A stretch of 64,000 bases of DNA from Salinibius halmophilus (GCF_003577475.1 NZ_QPEP01000001.1:175830-239829); one strand, 5' to 3'; numbered from the stretch's first letter, positions 17,581 to 29,266 are shown. The notes: generated from the sequence alone by a model not told the origin. Numbers and translations: made by a program.

Positions 17581-18004
17581 GTAGGTTTTATAAACCGTAG
17601 GTTTGGGAAACATTGGTCGGTGGTGATACTTGTTAGCCGAATCAAAGATTCGTCAAACCTACCGTTATGCCAGCATGGTTCAGGGTGCGGCTAGGTAGGT
17701 TTTTCAAACCGTAGGTTTGGGAAACATTGGTCGGTGGTGATACTTGTTAGCCGAATCAAAGATTCGTCAAACCTACCGTTATGCCAGCATGGTTCAGGGT
17801 GCGGCTAGGTAGGTTTTTCAAACCGTAGGTTTGGGAAACATTGGTCGGTGGTGATACTTGTTAGCCGAATCAAAGATTCGTCAAACCTACCGTTATGCCA
17901 GCATGGTTCAGGGTGCGGCTAGGTAGGTTTTTCAAACCGTAGGTTTGGGAAACATTGGTCGGTGGTGATACTTGTTAGCCGAATCAAAGATTCGTCAAAC
18001 CTAC
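17581..18004. repeat. Tandem array: four copies of an 82-bp palindromic element, 114-bp period
   Basis: Period 114 bp, with units starting at 17581, 17695, 17809 and 17923. Each unit is an 82-bp element that begins GTAGGTTT and ends AAACCTAC, followed by a 32-bp spacer (GTTATGCCAGCATGG...). The last copy ends at 18004 without spacer. Copies 2-4 appear identical; copy 1 differs at GTAGGTTTTATAAACC versus GTAGGTTTTTCAAACC. Internal palindromes include GAATCAAAGATTC. The stop codon of the neighbouring 480-residue gene (18001-18003) is supplied by the CCTAC end of the fourth copy. This array occupies almost the whole spacer upstream of dnaB. A diverged single copy is at 26577-26652. Confidence 0.92.
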
Positions 18005-19443
18005 AACAAATCCGGCCATTGAATGAGCACTTCATCAAGCAGCTCAAGGTCAAGGTTTAGCGAGGCGGCTTTGATTTCGTCGGTAAAGTCTTTCAACTCT
18101 ACTGAAGTTTGCTGCTGATGGTCATCTTTGATTAGATCATTGGCTAGATAGTCGCGCACGCGGCGGCTTTGCGACTGCTCAGTGAGCATACTGGCGTAAT
18201 CCAGTTCACCATCTTTGTATTGTTGCTCACTGGTTTTGCGCACCGCTTCGTTGAGTTCAACATAGCGGTAATTTTGTTTATCGGCCGTCATACCAAGCTC
18301 GATGTCCTGCCAACCCGGTAATGGCTCATAAAAGCTAGAAGTGAGTTCAAGCGTTTGAGTTTGTTTTATTAAACGCTCTTTCCACTCACCACTCACGCTG
18401 GTTTCTTGAGAGCCGCTAACATCAAAGCGTACCACTTCATGCTCTTTGCCTGGGTAAAAGTTTAATCGCTGGCGCTTGGCAGAAAAATCAAACTGATAGT
18501 CTGCCAACCCACTTAACAGCGACTCATCTCGTTGTGCTTGAAAATCAGTAGTTTTTGGCTCTGCGACGGGCACAGATTGCATCATTGCGAATGTTTGACT
18601 AAAAAAATCGACCACCTTGTCATCTGCTTTGCTGCGCTGGCCGGCATCCTCTAACAGTCCAACATAGTGGGCAACGGCTGCTTGGCGTTTAGCTTCATTG
18701 GTGGCCAGCACTGTAGTTAAATCAACGGTCATACTGGCTTGATGGCCGTTTAACTTAGCAGTGATTTGTTTCTCCCCATCCACTTGACTAAGTGCCACGC
18801 TGAACTCATTGCGGCCAACATTCACCGCCATATTAAGCGCTGTAATATTGCTTGGTAGGTCTTTAAACAAGCTCATATCTGGCATATCGCCCTTAGTAAG
18901 GCGGTCTATTTGACTTTGCCAGCTGCTAGCTACCTGGGTTATCGCTTGTTGTTCTTCTTCACTCAGCTCACCTTGCACGGAGAATTCAAAGCTCAAACCC
19001 GACAGCGCGCCACCTCGGCTAGATTTAACATGTGATAAGCGAATACTTACTTCATCGCCATCACTTGTGGTAAGCGATAGTGAAACACCATCTTTTGCCT
19101 GTTGGCCGCTAACTAATCGCTCAATGCTTTTTAAATCATCAATGGGGTCGCCGTTAGAAGTAAAATCAATTGTAGAAAAACTTGCGCGAAAGGACTCACC
19201 TTGTTTAAGGCCATATTGGGTGAGTGCATCTAGGTTTTTAAAGGGGTTCTTCTGCCCGTGCTGCATGGCTAGCACGGTACTAACGAACTCATCGCCTTGA
19301 GCATGCGAGAGCGATTTGTGATTCATCAATATGACTGGCGTGTCACTTTGATTAGCTGCCGTCGTGATCGATAAGGATGCGGTTGGCAACGTCTGCGATG
19401 CAACTGGTTTTATCTGGGTAATGGGAAACGACGTTATTTTCAT
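18001..19443 (-). CDS. Hypothetical protein, 480 residues
   Basis: No signal peptide or membrane segment. The N-terminus (MKITSFPITQIKPVASQTLPTASLSITTAANQ) is Ser/Thr-rich and unstructured-looking. The rest alternates charged helical stretches (ELSEEEQQAITQVASSWQSQIDRL) with beta-like segments (FSVALSQVDGEKQITAKLNGHQASMTVDL). It ends LDEVLIQWPDLL and the stop codon comes from the repeat element. I do not recognise the family. It lies between rplI and dnaB, a slot where related genomes carry variable genes, and is separated from rplI by a terminator. Confidence 0.65.
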   Translation of the reverse strand: MKITSFPITQIKPVASQTLPTASLSITTAANQSDTPVILMNHKSLSHAQGDEFVSTVLAMQHGQKNPFKNLDALTQYGLKQGESFRASFSTIDFTSNGDPIDDLKSIERLVSGQQAKDGVSLSLTTSDGDEVSIRLSHVKSSRGGALSGLSFEFSVQGELSEEEQQAITQVASSWQSQIDRLTKGDMPDMSLFKDLPSNITALNMAVNVGRNEFSVALSQVDGEKQITAKLNGHQASMTVDLTTVLATNEAKRQAAVAHYVGLLEDAGQRSKADDKVVDFFSQTFAMMQSVPVAEPKTTDFQAQRDESLLSGLADYQFDFSAKRQRLNFYPGKEHEVVRFDVSGSQETSVSGEWKERLIKQTQTLELTSSFYEPLPGWQDIELGMTADKQNYRYVELNEAVRKTSEQQYKDGELDYASMLTEQSQSRRVRDYLANDLIKDDHQQQTSVELKDFTDEIKAASLNLDLELLDEVLIQWPDLL

Positions 19444-19559
19444 GCTGCCATCCTAGCACCGTGAGTGGTTTGGTTATCGGCAGTCTTCAGTGGTTATGCA
19501 TGCTAGTTTTGTAAGCATATGTAGCTGGCATACACTGAGCGCAAGGCAATGTTGCGAGC

Positions 19560-19591
19560 AAAAAAAACGCCACCCGAGGGCAGCGCTTTTT
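19560..19591 (-). terminator. Intrinsic terminator after rplI
   Basis: Minus strand reads AAAAAGCGCTGCCC-TC-GGGTGGCGTTTTTTT. The stem tolerates one G-U type mismatch and is followed by a T run. It lies 14 bases past the rplI stop and closes the rpsF-rpsR-rplI unit. Confidence 0.85.
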
Positions 19592-19605
19592 AGACTTACT
19601 GCAAA

Positions 19606-20052
19606 TTATTCAGCTTCGATAACGATGCTTACTGTTGCAGTAACTTCTGGGTGAAGTTGTACTTCGATGTCGTACTCACCAACTTGACGCAGAGCGCCGT
19701 TTGGTAGACGTACTTCAGACTTGTCAACTTCAACTAGTGCAGAAGTGATTACTTCAGCTAGGTCACGAGTACCGATAGAACCGAACAGTTTACCTTCGTC
19801 ACCAGCGTTAGCTGTAATGGTCACTTGGTGGTCGTTCAATTCGTTAGCACGCGCTTGTGCTGCAGCTAGTTTGTCAGCTGCGGCTTTTTCAAGTTCAGCG
19901 CGACGCGCTTCGAACTCAGCAATGCTTTCTTTGGTTGCACGAACTGCTTTACCTTGAGGGATCAGGTAGTTACGCGCGTAGCCAGCTTTAACAGAAACTT
20001 GGTCGCCCAAGCCGCCGATTTTGCCAACTTTGTCGAGTAGGATTACTTCCAT
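19606..20052 (-). CDS. rplI: 50S ribosomal protein L9
   Basis: 148 residues, starting [32 protein letters not shown], the L9 signature, with the central connecting helix ([23 protein letters not shown]) and the C-terminal rRNA-binding domain ([14 protein letters not shown]). Last gene of the rpsF-rpsR-rplI unit; a terminator follows. Confidence 0.98.
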   Translation of the reverse strand: MEVILLDKVGKIGGLGDQVSVKAGYARNYLIPQGKAVRATKESIAEFEARRAELEKAAADKLAAAQARANELNDHQVTITANAGDEGKLFGSIGTRDLAEVITSALVEVDKSEVRLPNGALRQVGEYDIEVQLHPEVTATVSIVIEAE

Positions 20053-20131
20053 CTCGTCGTCCTCTGGTTGTAACGCTCTATGAGCGTGACGATCAAATTC
20101 TTAAGCTTAGCGTTCTTGCTAAGCCACCCTA

Positions 20132-20362
20132 TTACTGGTCGTGAGCGTCGCTGTATGGCAATAGAGCCAAGTAGCGAGCGCGCTTGATAGCAGTAGCCAG
20201 CTGACGCTGGTAACGAGCGCTAGTGCCAGTGATACGGCTTGGAACGATCTTACCAGTTTCAGTGATGTAGCCTTTCAGCGTATCGATATCTTTGTAATCG
20301 ATTTCTTTAACGCCTTCCGCTGAGAAGCGGCAGAACTTACGGCGACGGAAAAAACGAGCCAT
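20132..20362 (-). CDS. rpsR: 30S ribosomal protein S18
   Basis: 76 residues, [17 protein letters not shown], with [50 protein letters not shown]. It follows rpsF by 17 bases with GGAGGT upstream. There is no priB between rpsF and rpsR, unlike E. coli. S18 binds the 30S platform as a heterodimer with S6, and that dimer is the likely ligand of the leader at 20829-20876. Confidence 0.98.
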   Translation of the reverse strand: MARFFRRRKFCRFSAEGVKEIDYKDIDTLKGYITETGKIVPSRITGTSARYQRQLATAIKRARYLALLPYSDAHDQ

Positions 20363-20379
20363 GATAGACCTCCTCAGAA

Positions 20380-20823
20380 TTACTCGTTAGTGTCTTCTTC
20401 AGCATCGTAATCTGCTTCATCAGCAGACTCTTCAGCATCAGCTTGAGCGGCACGAGCAGCTTCTTCACGAGCGGCACGTTCTTCACGTTTACGCTGATCA
20501 CGTTGCTCTTGTGCCTTAACAGGCGAAGCCTCAGTGATCGCTTCATCACGACGGATGAACATGCTGCGCAGAATTGCATCGTTGAAGCGGAAAGTAGTTT
20601 TCAGCTCTTCAACAGTCTCTGCATCAGCTTCGATGTTCAACAAGATGTAGTGAGCCTTGTGAACTTTGTTGATTTGGTAAGCCAGTTGGCGACGGCCCCA
20701 GTCTTCGTTACGGTGCACCGCACCGCCGTTCTCAACAACAGAAGTTGTGTAACGCTCGACCATAGCCGGGACTTGCTCGCTTTGGTCTGGGTGGACCAGC
20801 AGCACAATCTCGTAATGACGCAT
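20380..20823 (-). CDS. rpsF: 30S ribosomal protein S6
   Basis: 147 residues from ATG 20823 ([25 protein letters not shown]), preceded by AAGGAG at five bases. An in-frame start at 20892 would put the regulatory leader into the protein and is rejected. The core S6 fold ends at about residue 100. It is followed by a highly charged tail, first Arg/Glu ([18 protein letters not shown]) then acidic ([16 protein letters not shown]). Long acidic S6 tails are known in gammaproteobacteria, where RimK can add further Glu residues. The tail here has no terminal Glu-Glu pair. Confidence 0.97.
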   Translation of the reverse strand: MRHYEIVLLVHPDQSEQVPAMVERYTTSVVENGGAVHRNEDWGRRQLAYQINKVHKAHYILLNIEADAETVEELKTTFRFNDAILRSMFIRRDEAITEASPVKAQEQRDQRKREERAAREEAARAAQADAEESADEADYDAEEDTNE

Positions 20824-20828
20824 AAATG

Positions 20829-20876
20829 CTCCTTCCGGTTTTACAACCTTTCGCTGCGTCGCGATAAGGTAAGGAG
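20829..20876 (-). promoter_or_regulatory. Likely S6:S18-binding mRNA leader of rpsF
   Basis: The RNA just before rpsF can form a closing stem CUCCUU/AAGGAG (20871-20876 with 20829-20834) that pairs the Shine-Dalgarno sequence. Inside it is a second stem ACCUU/AAGGU (20866-20870 with 20846-20850) capped by UCGC/GCGA. A long one-sided bulge between the stems contains ACCGG, with CCG at 20836-20838. A bulged CCG is the recognition feature described for the S6:S18 leader motif, so feedback repression by the S6:S18 dimer is likely. The fold was done by eye. Confidence 0.68.
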
Positions 20877-20952
20877 TTAATGTTAAGCCCAAAATGGGAG
20901 CGCGGAGTTTACTGGGTTATTGCCCAAAAAGCAACCAGTACGCTTGGATCGT

Positions 20953-23139
20953 TCAAGTTTCGTCAGTGGCGTCTAAGTAGAGAGCTAACACATCGGCTAA
21001 CTGGTCAATTGTGAACGGCTTAGGTAAATGCGAGGTCATGCCTGCTTTTTTTGCTTGGGCAATATCTTCGGGCATTGCTGCCGCACTTAGCGCCACTATT
21101 GGTGCCAGCAGGCCCGTCTGGCGGAGTTGCTGAGCCACTTGGTAGCCACTCAACTGCGGCATATGGATGTCTAAAAACAGCAGATCAAATTGTTCATTCG
21201 CCTGCCAGGCCAAAAAAGCACCGCCTGACTCAAAGGTAATGGGAACAACGCCAAACAACCCAAGCATCGCTTGCGCCACAAGCAAGTTTGCATGCGTGTC
21301 GTCGACAACCACTACTTTAGCGTTGGGAAACTGTGGCAGTTCGTTGGCTTCAACATGGGTTGAAGCCAGTTTTTCGGTGGATTTTATGTCTCCTGCTTTC
21401 GCCAAGGTAAGTAAAAATGAGAACCGGCTGCCTTCACCGAGCTCACTTTCTACCTGCAAATGCGCTGAAGACATCAACTCAAGCAAACTATTACATATGG
21501 TTAGTCCTAACCCGGTACCACCAAACTTGCGAGTAATACTGTCATCTTCCTGACTAAATTGAACAAATATATTGTTCAACTTATCACGACTAATCCCTTT
21601 GCCTGTATCTGCCACAAAAAACCGAAGCTGATAGGCTTGTGAGGTCTGCTCTTGCACCACAACCCCTATTTCCACACTGCCTCGCTCAGTGAACTTAATC
21701 GCGTTGCTCACTAGATTATTCAGTATCTGCCCAAGACGCTGATCGTCAACTACCACTAGATGATCAATGTCTGGACTAACATTCAAGCGAAGCTGTAAAT
21801 CTTTAGCCTTTGCCACATCACTATAAAGCGAGACCGTGGACTCAAACAGCTCAGTTAGGTTAACTGGCCGAGGTGACAACGACATTTTGCCTGCTTCTAG
21901 CTTTGATAAGTCTAAAATATCGTTAATTATGGTGGTTAGCGACTCCGTTGCTCTGCTTATATGGCCTAACTGTTGGCGCTGCTGCTCGTTTAAGGAACTC
22001 TGTTTTAGCACTTGTACAAAACCAACAATAGCATTCATTGGTGTGCGAATTTCGTGGCTCATGTTGGCCAAAAACTGACTTTTTGCCTGTGCATTTTTTT
22101 CTGCTAGGGCCGTCCTCTCGGCCAACTGTAACTCATGTAGTCGACTTTGGTGCTTATGCAGTTGGTTTTTTCTCACCCACCCAACAGAAGCGATCAATAA
22201 CAAAAGCGCTACCAGCCATGTAGGTGCCAACTGCCAACTAACAAACATGCCAACCTGCTGTTGATTAACACTGGCAAACATCGCCAAGCGAGTTCGACTG
22301 TAAATATCACCAGAGTAGTATGAGTTACCAGCGGGTTGAACTTGCTTCCAGAGCCAATGTTCACCCTCTAGGTCAGCAAAACCTTGTTCACTATTGAATA
22401 CATTGGGAAACTGATGATCAACTCGGAAGTCGTGGCCATACTCACTTGCCCAAAGCTTATTGACATCCTCATGAACAATCCAGTCGCCATTCTCTGCTGC
22501 TAGGCGAAATGGCACCGAATATGCGCCAGCCCATAACTTGGGTTCAATAAGGTAATTAATGATTAAGTAGCCATTGTTATTAGGCAAGTTAATGGCATAT
22601 CGAATAGTAGGCTGAATGGGCAGAACAATCTCACCAAACTCGCGGTTAAGGGAGGGTGGGCCTATGTATACATCAAAGGGATCGCCAGCCAAAGCGTGCT
22701 GGTGATAACTTCGGTGGGATTTATTCTGCAGGCGCTCTTGGCCATTTACAATTTGGCCGTCTATAAACTCGATTCGAACTAGCTCATCGCCCTGAGGCGA
22801 CAGCCAACGCGCTTGGTAGTAGTCGGGATTGCGGTAAACCAAAGACGATAGTTCATTGGTGACGATCGCGATCTTATCGCTGCTTATTGGCTGCGGATAG
22901 ACCGCCATCATTGCGGGTGCACGGGCAGTACCTTGCAAGTGCTGAATTGGGTTGCTCAATTGTTGCCGCTGATCGGCCGCTAATGCTTGTAGTTCGCTGC
23001 TTACTTCTGCAATGGCTTGCAGGGATGTCTGGCGAGCCTGCATGAATGCAAAAACGGCTGCTAGCGCTATTATCAATAACAAAATAGGCATGGAAGCGAC
23101 AACGGCTTGCCTGAACTTTGGCGGCTGCAAGTCTCCCAT
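20953..23139 (-). CDS. Hybrid sensor histidine kinase with C-terminal receiver
   Basis: 728 residues from ATG 23139, which has TGAGGA five bases upstream; a TTG start four codons earlier is less likely. A membrane helix at about 10-33 and a second at about 305-325 (PTWLVALLLLIASVGWV) enclose a periplasmic sensory domain. HisKA has NMSHEIRTPMNAIVGF with phospho-acceptor His362. HATPase has NLVSNAIKFTE, DTGKGI and GGTGLGL. The receiver has VVVDDTHANL, phospho-acceptor Asp657 in LFLDIHMPQLSG and the Lys in LPKPF. There is no output domain or Hpt, so a separate Hpt or response regulator is needed. It lies between rlmB and rpsF in the same direction; ligand unknown. Confidence 0.9.
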   Translation of the reverse strand: MGDLQPPKFRQAVVASMPILLLIIALAAVFAFMQARQTSLQAIAEVSSELQALAADQRQQLSNPIQHLQGTARAPAMMAVYPQPISSDKIAIVTNELSSLVYRNPDYYQARWLSPQGDELVRIEFIDGQIVNGQERLQNKSHRSYHQHALAGDPFDVYIGPPSLNREFGEIVLPIQPTIRYAINLPNNNGYLIINYLIEPKLWAGAYSVPFRLAAENGDWIVHEDVNKLWASEYGHDFRVDHQFPNVFNSEQGFADLEGEHWLWKQVQPAGNSYYSGDIYSRTRLAMFASVNQQQVGMFVSWQLAPTWLVALLLLIASVGWVRKNQLHKHQSRLHELQLAERTALAEKNAQAKSQFLANMSHEIRTPMNAIVGFVQVLKQSSLNEQQRQQLGHISRATESLTTIINDILDLSKLEAGKMSLSPRPVNLTELFESTVSLYSDVAKAKDLQLRLNVSPDIDHLVVVDDQRLGQILNNLVSNAIKFTERGSVEIGVVVQEQTSQAYQLRFFVADTGKGISRDKLNNIFVQFSQEDDSITRKFGGTGLGLTICNSLLELMSSAHLQVESELGEGSRFSFLLTLAKAGDIKSTEKLASTHVEANELPQFPNAKVVVVDDTHANLLVAQAMLGLFGVVPITFESGGAFLAWQANEQFDLLFLDIHMPQLSGYQVAQQLRQTGLLAPIVALSAAAMPEDIAQAKKAGMTSHLPKPFTIDQLADVLALYLDATDET

Positions 23140-23213
23140 GCTAGTCCTCAATATGTACAGTAGATACTACCAAAGACTAGCTGAGTTATTACATTTTGGC
23201 CGAGTAAGTATCA

Positions 23214-23966
23214 TTACAGTGTGCGCTGGCGCAGCACCTCAAACAAAATAATACCGGTCGCAACGGATACGTTAAGACTCTCCATAGTACCCACCATAGG
23301 AATTTTCATCAGACCATCACAATGCTCGCGCGTTAAACGGCGCAGCCCAGTTCCTTCAGCACCCATCACGATACCCACTGGGCCTGTTAGGCTAGTTTGA
23401 TGAATGGTTGCGTCGGTCTCACCGGCGGCACCATAGAACCAGATACCACGATCTTTTAGCATCTCTAATGTGCGCGACAAATTAGTCACTTGCACATAGG
23501 GCACGGTCGAGGCAGCGCCACAAGCTACTTTGATCGCTGTGGCGTTCAGTGGGGCACTTTTATCTTTTGGTGCAATCACTAGGTTCACGCCTGATGCATC
23601 GGCACTGCGCAGACACGCGCCTAGGTTGTGCGGATCGGTGACGCCATCGAGCACTAGCACAAACGGGTCTCCCTCAACGGCATTCAAAATGTCTTCAATT
23701 TGCTCCTCACGAGCCATCGACATTTCAACCACCATTGCCAGTACGCCCTGAATACCTTGCTCTGGCAACTTGTGGGTTTTACACAAGCGGTTGAAGCTAT
23801 CTTTGTTCATTCGCTTAACACGAATGCCCGCTTGTTTGGCATCTTTGCTGATCACGGCGATACGTTTGTCTTTGCGATCTTCTGCCACACAGATTTCGCG
23901 TATTTGATCTACTTGCTCGGTAAGCGCGGCTTGCACCGCGTGAATGCCATAAATGACAGATTCCAT
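23214..23966 (-). CDS. rlmB: 23S rRNA (guanosine-2251-2'-O-)-methyltransferase
   Basis: 250-residue SPOUT enzyme. N-terminal substrate-binding domain MESVIYGIHAVQAALTEQVDQIREICVAEDRKDKR. The knotted catalytic domain has VLDGVTDPHNLGACLRSADASGVNLVIAPKDKSAPLN (motif 1 with Asn and Arg), IVMGAEGTGLRRLTREHCD (motif 2) and IPMVGTMESLNVSVATGIILFEVLRQR (motif 3). The start codon directly abuts the rnr stop codon, as in E. coli rnr-rlmB, so the two are cotranscribed. Confidence 0.97.
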   Translation of the reverse strand: MESVIYGIHAVQAALTEQVDQIREICVAEDRKDKRIAVISKDAKQAGIRVKRMNKDSFNRLCKTHKLPEQGIQGVLAMVVEMSMAREEQIEDILNAVEGDPFVLVLDGVTDPHNLGACLRSADASGVNLVIAPKDKSAPLNATAIKVACGAASTVPYVQVTNLSRTLEMLKDRGIWFYGAAGETDATIHQTSLTGPVGIVMGAEGTGLRRLTREHCDGLMKIPMVGTMESLNVSVATGIILFEVLRQRTL

Positions 23967-26411
23967 TTAACCTTTACTCTTCTTTTTGCCAGCTTTTTTA
24001 CCGGCCGTTTTTTTACGACTATTTTTTGCAGCTTTGCCTTTTTTGGCCGCCGAACCGCGTTTTTTACGCTTTGGCTTTTCTAGTGAGCCGATTTTGTCAT
24101 CGGCAAAGCTACCACTGTTGCCTTTACGGTGACCTTGCTTCACAGGTGCTCGCTTGGCTGCAGCCTTACCACCTTGGCGACGCTCAACTCCAACAATTTC
24201 AAAGTCGATCTGGCGCTCGTCTAGGTCTACTCGAGCAATTTGCACATTAATTTCATCACCCAAGCGATAAACCTTGCGCGTGCGCTCGCCAAGTAACATT
24301 TGGCGCTGCTCATCAAAGACAAAATAGTCATTACCTAAACCAGTAATATGAATCATGCCGTCGATGAAATAATCATCCAGCTGAACAAACAAACCAAATG
24401 GCCGCACCGCGGTGACCTTACCGGCAAACTCTTCACCGATACGGTCTTGCATAAACTCACATTTCAGCCAATTGACCACATCGCGAGTGGCTTCGTCGGC
24501 CCGACGTTCACACATCGAGCTGTGCTCACCCATTTCTGCCATATCGCTTAGCGTATATGGGTAGTTATGCTCAAACTGCTCTTTGCGCGTATCGGCAACA
24601 CGTTTGATATTGGCACAACGACGATAGCTGCGGATTTGGGCGCGAATGGCTCGGTGTACCAACAAATCTGGGTAGCGTCGAATTGGCGAGGTAAAGTGCG
24701 TGTAAGCCTTGTAAGCTAAACCAAAGTGGCCATGGTTGTCTGGCTGATACACGGCTTGGTTCATCGAGCGCAGTACCATGGTCTGAATTTGCTCAGCATC
24801 TGGCCGGTTAGCGGTGTCTTTCAGCAGCTTTTGCACATCACGGGGTGACGGCTCAAAACCACCTTGCAAGAATAACCCTAGGGCAGCTAGCCAGTTATGA
24901 AGCTTGTCGAGCTTTTCTTCATTGGGCCCTTCGTGCACACGATAAAGCGCCGGAATTTTTAACCCTTCAAGTAGTTTGGCAGCACAAGTATTAGCCGCCA
25001 GCATGCACTCTTCGATAATCTTATGCGCCACATTGCGGGTACGCACATCAATCTGATCGATTTTTCGATGCTCGTTAAACACAATGATTGGTTCTGGCGT
25101 TTCAAACTCAATGGCGCCACGTATTTTGCGCTTGGCTACTAGCACTTCATAAAGACGATTGAGCGCTTTCAGTGGCCTAATGAGTTTTTTATCACGATCA
25201 ACGAAACGCGCTGCAGCTGGGGCTGAAGGGTCTTCCAGTAGCGCTGCAACCTGGGTATAAGTTAGGCGAGCATGCGAGTGAATCACGCCCTCATAAAATT
25301 TATAATCTTCAATTTCACCATCAGTATCGAGTGTCATTTCGCAGACCATGGCCAATCGGTCGACTTCTGGGTTTAAAGAACACAGACCATTGGACAGCTC
25401 TTCTGGCAGCATTGGCACCACTTGGCCTGGGAAATAAACCGACGTTGCGCGCTCATAGGCTTCATCGTCTAAAGGCTTATTTGGCTGTACGTAGTGTGAC
25501 ACATCGGCAATGGCAACAAACAACTTAAAGCCACCACCTGGGCGAACAGTACACAGCACGGCATCGTCAAAATCTTTGGCGTCTTCGCCATCAATGGTTA
25601 CAAATGGACGATTACGTAGATCAACGCGACCAGTTTTGCCTGCTTCTGCTACCTCGGCAGATAGTGCACGCGCCTGCTTTTTAACTTCCGCCGGAAACTC
25701 ATGCGGAATATTGTAAGTGCGCAGCGCCACGTCGATTTCCATACCAGGCGCCATGTGCTTACCTAGCACTTCAGCCACTTTACCAATACCTTGCTTGCGA
25801 CGGCTTGGGAACTCCTGCATTTCTATAACGACCATCTCGCCGTCTTGCGCCGGACCAGCGAGTTCGCTTGGAATGAGAATTTCGTTGCGAATACGAGGGT
25901 TTTCGGCAATTAGGTAACCGATGCCATGGTTCTGGTAAAAACGACCAACCAACCGCTGATTGGCGCGCTCCAACACTTCGGTAACAAAGCCTTCTAAGCG
26001 ACCTTTAAAGCCACGCTCGGTGCGCACGCTCACCTTGTCGCCATCCATGCATAATTGCATCTGGCTTGCTGGCAGCCAAATCGGGTCGCCTTTCTCAGGT
26101 TTTAATAAGCCATGACCATCAGAGTGGCCACGAACGCGACCTATGGTTAGGTTCATTTTAGCAGCCAAACCAAACTGTCCACGGCGATTACTGACCAATT
26201 GACCATCACGCGACATGGCAATTAGGCGGCGACGCACGCCTTCAATTTGCGCTTCTTCAAAAATTTTAAGCGCCCGGCAGACAGTTTCTAGGTCTACTGG
26301 TGCGTCATGCTGTTCAATCCATGCCAATAAGTAGGTACGCGACGGCACAGGGTCTTCGTATTTGCCTGCTTCAGCCTTGGCTTCAGGATCTTGTTTTTGC
26401 CATGCTTTCAC
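23967..26411 (-). CDS. rnr: Ribonuclease R, 3'-5' exoribonuclease
   Basis: 814 residues from GTG 26411, with GAGGA upstream. Domain order: N-terminal winged helix (YLLAWIEQHDAPVDLETVCRALKI), cold-shock domains (about 75-235), RNB catalytic domain with RPFVTIDGEDAKDFDDAVLC (metal-binding aspartates), NHGHFGLAYKAYTHFTSPIRRYPDLLVHRAI, then S1 (EEFAGKVTAVRPFGLFVQLDDYFIDGMIHI). A Lys-rich tail of about 80 residues ends GKKAGKKKSKG. It degrades structured RNA and helps rRNA and tmRNA quality control. A typical Lys-rich C-terminus mediates ribosome or tmRNA contact in E. coli. Confidence 0.97.
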   Translation of the reverse strand: MKAWQKQDPEAKAEAGKYEDPVPSRTYLLAWIEQHDAPVDLETVCRALKIFEEAQIEGVRRRLIAMSRDGQLVSNRRGQFGLAAKMNLTIGRVRGHSDGHGLLKPEKGDPIWLPASQMQLCMDGDKVSVRTERGFKGRLEGFVTEVLERANQRLVGRFYQNHGIGYLIAENPRIRNEILIPSELAGPAQDGEMVVIEMQEFPSRRKQGIGKVAEVLGKHMAPGMEIDVALRTYNIPHEFPAEVKKQARALSAEVAEAGKTGRVDLRNRPFVTIDGEDAKDFDDAVLCTVRPGGGFKLFVAIADVSHYVQPNKPLDDEAYERATSVYFPGQVVPMLPEELSNGLCSLNPEVDRLAMVCEMTLDTDGEIEDYKFYEGVIHSHARLTYTQVAALLEDPSAPAAARFVDRDKKLIRPLKALNRLYEVLVAKRKIRGAIEFETPEPIIVFNEHRKIDQIDVRTRNVAHKIIEECMLAANTCAAKLLEGLKIPALYRVHEGPNEEKLDKLHNWLAALGLFLQGGFEPSPRDVQKLLKDTANRPDAEQIQTMVLRSMNQAVYQPDNHGHFGLAYKAYTHFTSPIRRYPDLLVHRAIRAQIRSYRRCANIKRVADTRKEQFEHNYPYTLSDMAEMGEHSSMCERRADEATRDVVNWLKCEFMQDRIGEEFAGKVTAVRPFGLFVQLDDYFIDGMIHITGLGNDYFVFDEQRQMLLGERTRKVYRLGDEINVQIARVDLDERQIDFEIVGVERRQGGKAAAKRAPVKQGHRKGNSGSFADDKIGSLEKPKRKKRGSAAKKGKAAKNSRKKTAGKKAGKKKSKG

Positions 26412-26464
26412 GTGACGTCCTCGGTTATTGTTTTGTTTAATAATATTACTTCCGTTTTTAAGTC

Positions 26465-26561
26465 ATCCCCGCATGCTTTAGCTGGTCCGCACGCGGGGGG
26501 ATCTAGCCACCCAACATTCAGGGTCTCTAACTAGACTCCCGCTCAAAAGACTGCGGGAGTG
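26465..26561. other. Two extragenic hairpins upstream of rnr
   Basis: The 388-bp spacer between rnr and purA holds no gene. CCCCGC (26467-26472) pairs with GCGGGG (26493-26498), and ACTCCCGC (26535-26542) pairs with GCGGGAGT (26553-26560) around a ten-base loop. GTCAT...CCCGC and GCGGGAGTGAC resemble the common extragenic palindromes of the GTCATTCCCGC type. No T run follows, so they are more likely repeat elements than terminators. Confidence 0.6.
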
Positions 26562-26576
26562 ACAATTGAATTAGTC

Positions 26577-26652
26577 GTAGGTTGCACGACTTGTCGGGCA
26601 ACGAATATATTGCAAAAAATTGTTTCCCAAAGCTTCGCTTTGTAAAACCTAC
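26577..26652. repeat. Diverged single copy of the 82-bp GTAGG...CCTAC element
   Basis: Begins GTAGGTTGCACGAC and ends GTAAAACCTAC (76 bp). Its right half (GTTTCCCAAAGCTTCGCTTTG then AAAACCTAC) matches, with few changes, the minus strand of the dnaB-side element (GTTTCCCAAACCTACGGTTTG then AAAACCTAC). Same orientation of ends and same palindromic loop design, so I consider it the same family. Confidence 0.7.
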
Positions 26653-26755
26653 GTCCTCAGTTGACACCTATATCCTAGGTTGCGAAGCCTTGGTGAGCAA
26701 CATTTAGCCAATGGTTAGCCAGCTAAATACCGTAAAACCCCACTCGACAAAAACC

Positions 26756-26784
26756 AAAAACGCCGGCGTAAGGCCGGCGTTTTC
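26756..26784 (-). terminator. Intrinsic terminator after purA
   Basis: Minus strand AAAACGCCGGCC-TTA-CGCCGGCGTTTTT, a strong GC stem flanked by A and T runs, 16 bases past the purA stop. It can act in both directions. Confidence 0.92.
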
Positions 26785-26799
26785 ACAATCATTTAGTAA

Positions 26800-29266
<2,467 letters not shown>

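Noticed and set aside
17581-18004. CRISPR-like array at the dnaB-side repeat
   Set aside because: The segments between repeats are identical to each other, the repeat is 82 bp and palindromic at its ends, and no cas gene is near. It is a tandem duplication.
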